Positions 1 to 6,231 of a stretch of 64,000 nt of DNA are shown here, in pieces. The translations under genes were made by a program, and so were the position numbers. This DNA comes from Candidatus Handelsmanbacteria bacterium (GTDB taxonomy: Bacteria; Latescibacterota; UBA2968; UBA8231), in NCBI GenBank assembly GCA_016867395.1, contig VGJS01000005.1:1-64000 (forward strand). Reading direction: 5' to 3'. Numbering within the stretch: the first letter of the stretch is position 1; every line of letters starts with the position of its first letter. The notes beneath the pieces were generated by a model that searched no databases, was not told the origin of the DNA, and was given only the letters and a program-made list of their open reading frames with translations.

Positions 1-5
1 TGAGC

Positions 6-51
6 AACCGGGCTGATAGGTGACAGAATTAACCGGGATGATGGGTGACAC
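6..51 (+). repeat. Left terminal inverted repeat of the IS, with two internal iterons
   Basis: This end is an imperfect inverted copy of 1266-1311. It carries the same 20-bp word twice, at 6-25 and 31-50 (aaccgggctgataggtgaca and aaccgggatgatgggtgaca, 18 of 20 identical, start spacing 25 bp). Two turns of the helix separate the copies, which suits a transposase dimer binding on one face. Binding itself is an inference. Confidence 0.75.
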
Positions 52-72
52 TGTTGGGTTGGAAAATCGACA

Positions 73-1224
73 TCATTCTCGTAGGATCATGTCTCGTTCG
101 TCGACCTTGGCGAGAAGGACGTTGGCGAAGTGGATGGCCCAGATGCCATCGTCGGTTTCCTGGAGGCCGACGTGTAGGAATTTGAGGGGGTTGGCGAGGA
201 AGAGGAGTTTGTCTCCGAGTCGGATGGTTCCCGCCTCGGTGACGCGTTTGACGAGGAAGTGGCCTGGGTATTCGAGCGTGGGGAGCTTGTTTGGGAAGGG
301 TCTTGTCGAGGGTTGGTAGCACTGGCCTGGGGTCTTGCCGTGTAGGGCCTGGTGTGGCCGTTCGTGGTTGTAGAGATGTTGGAAGTTGTTGAAGGCGCGT
401 TGTTGGGCGCCGAGGGTGTGTTTGGGCGGTCTGCAGGTGGCAGCCTTGAGGGTTTTGTGCATGCGCTCATGGGCGCCGTTTTCCTGTGGGGAAGCGGGTC
501 GGATGCGTTGGTGCTGGATACCCAACCTCATCCACCAGACGTTGAGCTGGGAAAGGCCGTGGATACTGCAGGAGGCGAAGGGGATGCCGTTGTCGGTACG
601 GATGGCGTTGGGTAGGCCGAAGCGCTGGAAGGTGCGTTCGAAGATGGGGAAAGCGCTGAAGGTTTTGACGTTAGGTAGACTCCGACAAGTCAGGAGGAAT
701 CGGGAGTGGTGATCGGCGATGGTGAGGGGGAAGCAGCAGTCACCATTGCCGGTGTGGAATTGTCCTTTGAAGTCGGCGGTCCACAGGTCGTTGGGCTGCT
801 GGGTATGGGGTGGGACGCTGCCGGGGTGCTGATGGAATCGTTTGCGTCGTCGTTTTGGGACCAATCCCATTCGTTTCAGGAGATCCCCCACGGTGCTGGT
901 GGCGGGCCATTGGGTGATGTGGGGTTGTCTGGGTACCAGCCAGCCGAGGAGTTTTTCGGGCCCCCAGTCGGGGTGTAGTCGTCGGGCGCTACAGATCAGA
1001 TCGGCCATGTCTTGGGGGATGCGGTGGGGGCAGTGGTGGGGTGCATGGCTGCGGTCTTGGAGTCCGACCAGGCCCTCGTGGTGGTAACGGGCGAGCCATT
1101 TGTAGCCGGTTTTTCGGCTGATGTTGTATCGGGCGCATAGCTCGGTGTGGCTGTAGAGGCCGAGGCGGACATCGGCGACGAAGCGGGTGCGGGATTGCAT
1201 GGGTGACGTCTCCATCCAGGGCAT
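73..1224 (-). CDS. IS481-family transposase
   Basis: A DDE-type transposase of about 383 residues. The N-terminal helix-turn-helix region (about residues 12-60, with LCARYNISRKTGYKWLARY) is the leucine/HTH module that recognises the IS ends. The integrase core follows, with visible acidic residues in LWTADFKGQF, IRTDNGIPF and the glutamate of NGAHERMHKTLK, giving D, D and E in the usual order. The C-terminal part (HERPHQALHGKTPGQCY) is typical of IS481/IS3-like cores. The start is taken at the ATG at 1224, because an AGGAGG sits 7 nt upstream; the frame is open further up without a better site. The ORF is intact, so the element could be active. Confidence 0.9.
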   Translation of the reverse strand: MPWMETSPMQSRTRFVADVRLGLYSHTELCARYNISRKTGYKWLARYHHEGLVGLQDRSHAPHHCPHRIPQDMADLICSARRLHPDWGPEKLLGWLVPRQPHITQWPATSTVGDLLKRMGLVPKRRRKRFHQHPGSVPPHTQQPNDLWTADFKGQFHTGNGDCCFPLTIADHHSRFLLTCRSLPNVKTFSAFPIFERTFQRFGLPNAIRTDNGIPFASCSIHGLSQLNVWWMRLGIQHQRIRPASPQENGAHERMHKTLKAATCRPPKHTLGAQQRAFNNFQHLYNHERPHQALHGKTPGQCYQPSTRPFPNKLPTLEYPGHFLVKRVTEAGTIRLGDKLLFLANPLKFLHVGLQETDDGIWAIHFANVLLAKVDERDMILRE

Positions 1225-1265
1225 GGGCCAGCCTCCTGCTGAGGGGGCCCACAAGTTAGCGGAAA

Positions 1266-1311
1266 CTGTTACCCATCATCCCGGGATAATCTGTTACCAA
1301 TCTACCCGGTT
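1266..1311 (-). repeat. Right terminal inverted repeat of the IS
   Basis: Read on the minus strand from 1311, it starts aaccgggtagattggtaaca and continues to cccgggatgatgggtaaca. It therefore mirrors the two iterons of the left end. Its last bases supply the final residues and stop codon of the interrupted anti-sigma ORF. Confidence 0.75.
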
Positions 1312-1548
1312 TGTACCGTCCCGATGTATACGGGCCAGCACCTGCAGGGTGAAATCCGGCGAGGGCGTTGCCAGGGGCTGGGCCGCCAGCAACTGGTCCA
1401 GTCGGCGCTCGGCTGCGAGCAATTGGCTGCAGGTAGGGCAGAAGGACAGGTGGTCCTCCAGCTCGCGCCGCTGGTGAGCGGGCAGGACCTGGCCCAGGTA
1501 CTCGGCGAACCAGGTCTGGAGTTCATCGCAGCGCCTCATCTCGCGCAC
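1294..1548 (-). pseudogene. Anti-sigma factor with ZAS-type zinc finger, truncated by the IS
   Basis: The N-terminal domain holds the H-x3-C-x2-C zinc-binding pattern of anti-sigma (zf-HC2/ZAS) proteins (LEDHLSFCPTCSQLL, about residues 32-46). It lies directly downstream of an ECF sigma gene and overlaps it by 13 bp, the normal sigma/anti-sigma arrangement. The native sequence runs only to about 1312; the last residues (TNRVDW) and the stop come from the IS end. Any transmembrane helix and periplasmic sensor domain is therefore lost or lies beyond the left edge. The product is a cytoplasmic fragment of about 84 residues. It may still bind sigma, but could no longer respond to an envelope signal. 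Confidence 0.8.
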
Positions 1549-2078
1549 CTCTCTTCCACGACATGCTCTCTCAGCCAGGCCTTGGCGCGGTGAAGGTAGG
1601 TCTTGACCGTGCCGACGGGCAGTTCCATCACTGCGGCGATCTCCTGGTACTTGCGATCCTGCAGATAGTAAAGGGTGAGGGCCATCCGGTAGTGGGGCGG
1701 CAGTTTGCTCAGGTAATGGTCCAAGGTCTGGCTCAGGTCCACCCCCCCAGGGCCTGGATCGGCAAAGGGGAGTTCCCGGGCATTCTCGTCGAGGGAGACG
1801 TACTGCTGCCGCCGGTGGGGCTTTTGCAGCTCCTCCAGGCAGGCCCGGTAGGCAATCTGGTAGATCCAGGTGGACAGCTTGGCCTCTCCCCGGAAGGAGG
1901 GCAGGCCGCGGAACACCCGCAGAAAGACCTCCTGGGCCAGATCCTCGGCCTCGCCCCGGTCGCGCAGCAGGCGCCAGGCGATGGTGAAGACCATGACCTT
2001 GTGACCCTCGACCAGCTCCGCAAAGGCGAGTTGGTCACCGCGGGCGCAGCGTTGGACCAGCTCCAGTTCCGCAGACAA
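1536..2078 (-). CDS. ECF-type RNA polymerase sigma factor (sigma-24/RpoE-like)
   Basis: An intact 180-residue protein with the two ECF domains. Sigma region 2 (about residues 10-80, with GEAEDLAQEVFLRVFRGL and the following STWIYQIAYRACLEEL) binds core polymerase and the -10 element. Sigma region 4 (about 120-175, LPPHYRMALTLYYLQDRKYQ and then a helix-turn-helix ending VGTVKTYLHRAKAWLRE) reads the -35 element. The start is TTG at 2078, preceded by an AGGAGGAGGG Shine-Dalgarno. It is cotranscribed with a zinc-finger anti-sigma gene that the IS has cut short, so this sigma may be deregulated. The regulon is unknown. Confidence 0.92.
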   Translation of the reverse strand: MSAELELVQRCARGDQLAFAELVEGHKVMVFTIAWRLLRDRGEAEDLAQEVFLRVFRGLPSFRGEAKLSTWIYQIAYRACLEELQKPHRRQQYVSLDENARELPFADPGPGGVDLSQTLDHYLSKLPPHYRMALTLYYLQDRKYQEIAAVMELPVGTVKTYLHRAKAWLREHVVEERCAR

Positions 2079-2114
2079 AGCCCTCCTCCTGGTGAGATCG
2101 CGCTCTCGTACAGG

Positions 2115-2144
2115 TTAGAGCCCGGCATCGCCCAAATGGTTTCA
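2115..2144 (-). promoter_or_regulatory. Possible ECF-type promoter of the sigma gene
   Basis: On the minus strand TGAAACC (2138-2144) is followed after 17 bp by CTCTAA (2115-2120), about 37 nt before the TTG start. ECF promoters often carry a GAAAC-type -35 box and autoregulate. The match is loose and the assignment is a guess from spacing and position. Confidence 0.25.
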
Positions 2145-2253
2145 AGCAGAAAAAATATACAAATCTGAAACAAAGCGCAGACCGCTGCCCTCTCATCTGG
2201 TGGAAGGCAAAATCCGGCCGGCGGGGACGCCGGCTTCAGCGAAAGGAAAGGCC

Positions 2254-2613
2254 ATGGACGAAGGCATCGTTGTTCCAGTCGTCATCTTCGGAGGTCTGTT
2301 TCTCTTTCTCATCCTGCGCTCCTATTTCCGTTACAAGCTGCACCGGACCGCGGTGGAAAAGGGCCAACCCCTGCCCGAAACCCCCAGGAGCCGGGGCGAT
2401 ATACGCAAGCCGGCCCTGGTGCTGATCGCCCTGGGGTTGGGGTTCATGGTCGCCATGCAGACCACCCTCAGCTACGTGCCGGATCACGACGCCCCCGCGC
2501 CGATCGCGGTCAGCATCTGGGGCATCGTCCCCCTGCTCATGGGGGCCGGCCAGTGGCTCTATTGGCGGATCACGGAGAAGGAGCGCCAGCAGGAGGCCCC
2601 TTCGACAGCTTGA
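2254..2613 (+). CDS. Small membrane protein (DUF6249-like)
   Basis: A 119-residue protein with three hydrophobic segments: residues about 6-22 (VVPVVIFGGLFLFLILRSYF), 52-70 (PALVLIALGLGFMVAM) and 86-105. The first helix is followed by a basic, cytoplasmic-looking stretch with RTAVEKGQPLP. That arrangement recalls the DUF6249 family, often found beside ECF sigma/anti-sigma genes. The ATG at 2254 is chosen over the longer frame because it has a GAAAGGAAAG Shine-Dalgarno. It diverges from the sigma gene and may belong to the same stress regulon, but its function is unknown. Confidence 0.6.
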   Translation: MDEGIVVPVVIFGGLFLFLILRSYFRYKLHRTAVEKGQPLPETPRSRGDIRKPALVLIALGLGFMVAMQTTLSYVPDHDAPAPIAVSIWGIVPLLMGAGQWLYWRITEKERQQEAPSTA

Positions 2614-2677
2614 CGGGAGGAGGGGCGCCCCCCAAACTATGAGGGTTGCTTCACCCTGATTTCCGGAAGGAGCCCTC

Positions 2678-3655
2678 ATGACTTCCCCTATCGGCTGGGG
2701 TATCCTGGGCACAGGTTCCATCGCCAGGAAGTTCGCCGAAGGGCTGGCGGCCCTGCCCGAGGCGCGATTGGTGGCCGTCGGCTCGCGCACCGCCGAGGCC
2801 GCCGCCGCTTTTGGCGAGCTGTACCAGGTCCCCCGCCGCCACGCCTCGTACGCGGCCCTGGCCCGCGACCCCGAAGTCGAGGCCATCTACATCTCCACTC
2901 CCCATACCCTGCACTGCGAAAACACCCTGCTCTGCCTGGCCGAGAGCAAGGCGGTGCTCTGCGAGAAACCCTTTGCCGTCAACAGCGCCCAGGCCACCCA
3001 GATGGTGGCGGCGTCCCGCGCTCTCGGCGTGCTGTTGATGGAGGCGATGTGGACCCGCTTCCTGCCGCTGATGGGCTGGGTGCGGCAGCAGTTGCCCCAG
3101 ATCGGCCAGGTACGCCAGGTCAGCGCCGATTTCGGCTTCCGCGCCGGGTACAACCGTCAGAGCCGGCTCTTCGCCCCCGAACTGGGCGGCGGGGCGCTGC
3201 TCGACGTGGGGATCTACGTGTTGTCTTTTGCTTCGATGATCCTGGGGCCGCGGCCGGTACAGCTGTCGAGCGCCGCCTCCCTTGGCCCAAGCGGGGTGGA
3301 CGAGCAGTCCAGCTTTCTGCTGGGCTACGCCGACGGGGCGCAGGCCCTGCTTTCCTGCGCGGTACGCACCACCACCCCGCAGGAGGCGCGGATCATGGGC
3401 ACCGAGGGGTCCATCCTGTTCGACTCGCCTTTCTGGCGGGGCACCACCGCCACCCTGCGCACCGGCGCCGGGGAGACGCGGGTCGAGTTTCCCCTGCAGG
3501 GCAATGGCTACAACTACGAGGCCGCCGAGATCGGCCGCTGTCTACGCGAAGGGAAAACAGAGAGTCCCGTCATGCCCCTGGACGAAACCCTGGCCATCCT
3601 GCGGCTGATGGACCAGGCCCGGGCCCAGTGGGGCCTGCGCTACCCGATGGAGTGA
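2678..3655 (+). CDS. Gfo/Idh/MocA-family oxidoreductase
   Basis: A 325-residue NAD(P)-dependent sugar or diol dehydrogenase-like enzyme. The N-terminal Rossmann fold shows WGILGTGSIARKFAEGL (residues 7-23), and the family's EKP motif is intact in LCEKPFAVN (about residue 94), with the catalytic lysine. The C-terminal alpha/beta domain includes GGGALLDVGIYVLSFA. Closest recognisable relatives are 1,5-anhydrofructose reductase and dihydrodiol dehydrogenase types; the substrate cannot be told. A GGAAGGAG ribosome site precedes the ATG. Five nucleotides separate it from the aldo/keto reductase, so the two probably share a transcript and a carbohydrate pathway. Confidence 0.88.
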   Translation: MTSPIGWGILGTGSIARKFAEGLAALPEARLVAVGSRTAEAAAAFGELYQVPRRHASYAALARDPEVEAIYISTPHTLHCENTLLCLAESKAVLCEKPFAVNSAQATQMVAASRALGVLLMEAMWTRFLPLMGWVRQQLPQIGQVRQVSADFGFRAGYNRQSRLFAPELGGGALLDVGIYVLSFASMILGPRPVQLSSAASLGPSGVDEQSSFLLGYADGAQALLSCAVRTTTPQEARIMGTEGSILFDSPFWRGTTATLRTGAGETRVEFPLQGNGYNYEAAEIGRCLREGKTESPVMPLDETLAILRLMDQARAQWGLRYPME

Positions 3656-3660
3656 GGGAG

Positions 3661-4629
3661 ATGGAATACGGCAAGGTCAAAGGACTAGAGAAAAAGGTCT
3701 CGCGCATTGCCCAGGGGACCATCATGCTCAGCGCCAACAAGGCCGAGGAGGGTTTTGCCCTGCTCGACGGGGTGTACGCCCTGGGGTGCAACACCTTCGA
3801 CGCGGCCCACGTCTACGGGGGTGGGGCCTGCGAGCGGGTGCTAGGGCAGTGGATCGAGAAGCGCGGCCTCCGCGAGCAGGTCGTGATCCTCAGCAAGGGG
3901 GCCCACCACAACGGGGACCGCAAGCGGGTCACGCCCTTCGACATCGCCGCGGACCTGCACGACTCGCTGGCCCGGCTGCGCACCGACCACATCGACCTGT
4001 ACGTGCTGCACCGCGACGATCCGGCCGTGCCGGTGGGGCCCATCGTCGAGGCCCTCAACGAACACCATGCCGCCGGCCGTATCCGCGCCTTCGGCGGCTC
4101 CAACTGGCAGCCCGAGCGCATCCAGGAAGCCAACGAGTACGCGGCGGCGCACCAGCTGGTGCCCTTTGCCCTGAGCAGCCCCAACTTCAGCCTGGCCGAG
4201 CAGGTGAACGAGCCCTGGGCCGGCTGCCTCAGCCTCAGCGGCCCTCAGAACGCGGCGGCCCGGACCTGGTACGCGGCCAACCGCCTGCCCCTCTTCACCT
4301 GGTCCAGCCTGGCGCGGGGTTTCTTCTCGGGGCGTCTCACCCGCCAGAACTTTGAGGAACTCAAGCCCAACCTCGATTCCTCCTGTGTCCACGCTTATTG
4401 CTACGAGCAGAACTTCCAGCGCCTCGACCGGGCCGGGGAGTTGGCCCGCGAGAAGGGCAAGGGCGTGCCGCAGATCGCCCTGGCCTACGTGCTGCAGCAG
4501 CCCCTGGAGATCTACGCCCTGGTGGGCTGTGAGACCCCCGAGGAGTTCCGGGTCAACACCGAGGCCCTGGAGATCAGACTCACCCAGGAGGAGATGGACT
4601 GGCTGGACCTGCGCCGCCCGCAGCGGTGA
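3661..4629 (+). CDS. Aldo/keto reductase
   Basis: A 322-residue (alpha/beta)8-barrel reductase using NADPH. The catalytic tetrad is visible: Asp and Tyr in FDAAHVYGGGACERVLGQW, Lys in VVILSKGAHHN and His in DLYVLHRDDP. The barrel ends with the usual cofactor-binding region (PLEIYALVGCETPEEFRVN). The ATG at 3661 starts right after the previous gene's stop with a GAGGGAG site, although the frame is open upstream inside that gene. It may reduce or oxidise a sugar or polyol together with its Gfo/Idh neighbour; the substrate is not predictable. Confidence 0.88.
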   Translation: MEYGKVKGLEKKVSRIAQGTIMLSANKAEEGFALLDGVYALGCNTFDAAHVYGGGACERVLGQWIEKRGLREQVVILSKGAHHNGDRKRVTPFDIAADLHDSLARLRTDHIDLYVLHRDDPAVPVGPIVEALNEHHAAGRIRAFGGSNWQPERIQEANEYAAAHQLVPFALSSPNFSLAEQVNEPWAGCLSLSGPQNAAARTWYAANRLPLFTWSSLARGFFSGRLTRQNFEELKPNLDSSCVHAYCYEQNFQRLDRAGELAREKGKGVPQIALAYVLQQPLEIYALVGCETPEEFRVNTEALEIRLTQEEMDWLDLRRPQR

Positions 4630-4660
4630 GCCCGGCCCAAGCCCTCTCTCCCTCCTGATC

Positions 4661-5548
4661 GTGCGGCTGAAGGTCTGGCACCTGGCCCTGGGACTGCCGG
4701 CGGCAGGGCTGCTGCTGGTTGCCCTCAAGGAGCCGGACCCCCTGCCGCCCCATCCCTACTTCTCCGGACTGCCAGCGTTCCTGGTCATCGCCCACCGCGG
4801 GGGCCGCGACCTGGGCCCCGAGGGTACCCTGCCCCTGTTCCGCCAGGCCCTCGAGCTGGGCGCGGACGTGTTGGAATTCGACCTGCGGCAGAGCGCCGAC
4901 GGAGCGCTGGTGGTCCTGCACGACGAGCGGGTGGACCGCACCACCGAAGGCAGCGGCCGGGTCGAGACCCTGACCCTGGCCAAAATCCAGGCCCTGGACG
5001 CCGGCTACGACTGGACGGCGGACGGGCAGGGCCATCCCTTCCGGGGGCAGGGCTTGGCCATCCCGACTGCGGAGGAAGTGTTCCGCGCCTTCCCGGAAGC
5101 ACACTACGTGATCGAGCTTAAGGAGGACGAGGCCCGGGCGGCCCAGGCCCTGTGCGCTTCCCTGCGCGACTGCGGCATGGCAGCGCGGGTGCTGGTGGCC
5201 TCCTTCCACGGCGGGGTTGTCGACGCCTTCCGCGCCGCCTGTCCTGAGGTGGCCACCTCGGCCGGCGCCGGGGAGGCCACCTGGTATGTATTACTGAATA
5301 AATTGGGGCTGGATGGATTCTACACCCCGGAATTTGCGGCCCTGCAGGTGCCCCGGCGCTCCGGCCCTTTGAGTCTGGCCGAGCCGGAGTTCGTGCAGGG
5401 GGCCGCTGCCCACGGCCTGCCGGTGCATTTCTGGACCATCGACGAGGAGAAGGACATGGAGCGACTGCTCGACCTGGGGGCCGGGGGGATCATCACCAAC
5501 CGCCCGGATCGCCTGCTGGGCCTCTTGCGCCGCCGGGGGCTGCGTTGA
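4661..5548 (+). CDS. Glycerophosphodiester phosphodiesterase, membrane-anchored
   Basis: A 295-residue GDPD-fold enzyme that splits glycerophosphodiesters into glycerol-3-phosphate and an alcohol. An N-terminal hydrophobic helix (LALGLPAAGLLLVALKEP) should anchor or export it. Catalytic features follow: VIAHRGG with the first histidine, GADVLEFDLRQSADG with the metal-binding acids and VVLHDERVDRTTEGSG with the second histidine. The usual PENT motif reads PEGT, a mild change. The C-terminal end has HFWTIDEEKDMERLLDLG. The start is uncertain: GTG at 4661 is the first start that keeps the helix, and no strong ribosome site is seen. Its stop overlaps the TTG start of the ABC ATPase. Confidence 0.85.
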   Translation: MRLKVWHLALGLPAAGLLLVALKEPDPLPPHPYFSGLPAFLVIAHRGGRDLGPEGTLPLFRQALELGADVLEFDLRQSADGALVVLHDERVDRTTEGSGRVETLTLAKIQALDAGYDWTADGQGHPFRGQGLAIPTAEEVFRAFPEAHYVIELKEDEARAAQALCASLRDCGMAARVLVASFHGGVVDAFRAACPEVATSAGAGEATWYVLLNKLGLDGFYTPEFAALQVPRRSGPLSLAEPEFVQGAAAHGLPVHFWTIDEEKDMERLLDLGAGGIITNRPDRLLGLLRRRGLR

Positions 5549-6231
5549 GCCCGCCGGTGCTGGAGGTGCGCGGCCTGACCAAGTCATACCGCAGCGGCGG
5601 CCGGATGCTGACGGTGTTGCGCCAGGTCAGTTTCAGCGTGGGGGCCGGGGCCACCTGCGCCATCGTCGGGCCCTCGGGCAGCGGCAAGACCACCCTGCTG
5701 GGCCTGTGCGCCGGCCTGGACCGCCCCAGCGAGGGGTCGGTAGCCCTCGACGGGGTGAGCCTGGCGGGGCTGAGCGAGGACGCCCTGGCCCGGCTGCGCA
5801 GCGAGCGGGTGGGCTTCGTGTTTCAGAACTTCCAGCTCATCCCCACCCTCAGCGCCCTGGAGAACGTGGCCGTGCCCCTGGAGCTGCGCGGGGAGCGCGG
5901 GGTGGAGGGCCGGGCCGCCGAGTTGCTGGGCCGGGTGGGCCTGGGCGGCCGCCTGGGGCATTACCCGGTGCAGCTCTCCGGGGGCGAGCAGCAGCGGGTG
6001 GCCCTGGCCCGGGCCTTCATCAACCGGCCCCGCGTCCTCTTTGCCGACGAGCCCACCGGCAGCCTCGACGCCGATACCGGGGCCTCAGTGGAAGACCTGC
6101 TCTTCGCCCTCAACGCCGAGGCCGGCACCGCCCTGGTGCTGGTCACCCACAACCCCGAGCTGGCCGCCAGGGCGGGCCGGATCATCCGCCTGCGCGGCGG
6201 CGCGGTGGCCCAGGACAGCCATCCCGGATGA
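5545..6231 (+). CDS. ABC transporter ATP-binding protein (LolD/YbbA type)
   Basis: A 228-residue ATPase. Walker A is GPSGSGKTTLLG (about residue 40), the Q-loop FVFQNFQLIPTL, the signature LSGGEQQRVALARAF and Walker B RVLFADEPTGSLD, with the H-loop in VTHNPELAAR. These are characteristic of the LolD/MacB/YbbA subfamily that powers FtsX-like permeases acting on lipoproteins or envelope lipids. The TTG start overlaps the upstream stop (TTGA), and its own stop overlaps the permease ATG (ATGA), so the two ABC genes are translationally coupled. Confidence 0.92.
   Translation: MSPPVLEVRGLTKSYRSGGRMLTVLRQVSFSVGAGATCAIVGPSGSGKTTLLGLCAGLDRPSEGSVALDGVSLAGLSEDALARLRSERVGFVFQNFQLIPTLSALENVAVPLELRGERGVEGRAAELLGRVGLGGRLGHYPVQLSGGEQQRVALARAFINRPRVLFADEPTGSLDADTGASVEDLLFALNAEAGTALVLVTHNPELAARAGRIIRLRGGAVAQDSHPG

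Larger units (their letters stand above)
1..1311 (-). mobile_element. IS481-type insertion sequence
   Basis: The element is about 1.3 kb, with one DDE transposase gene between imperfect inverted repeats of about 46-49 bp (6-51 and 1266-1311). The window opens at or just outside its left end, so the exact left boundary and any target duplication cannot be seen. The right end lies inside the 3' part of an anti-sigma factor gene, which is truncated by the insertion. The transposase reads away from that gene's sigma factor. The family call rests on the transposase. Confidence 0.8.
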
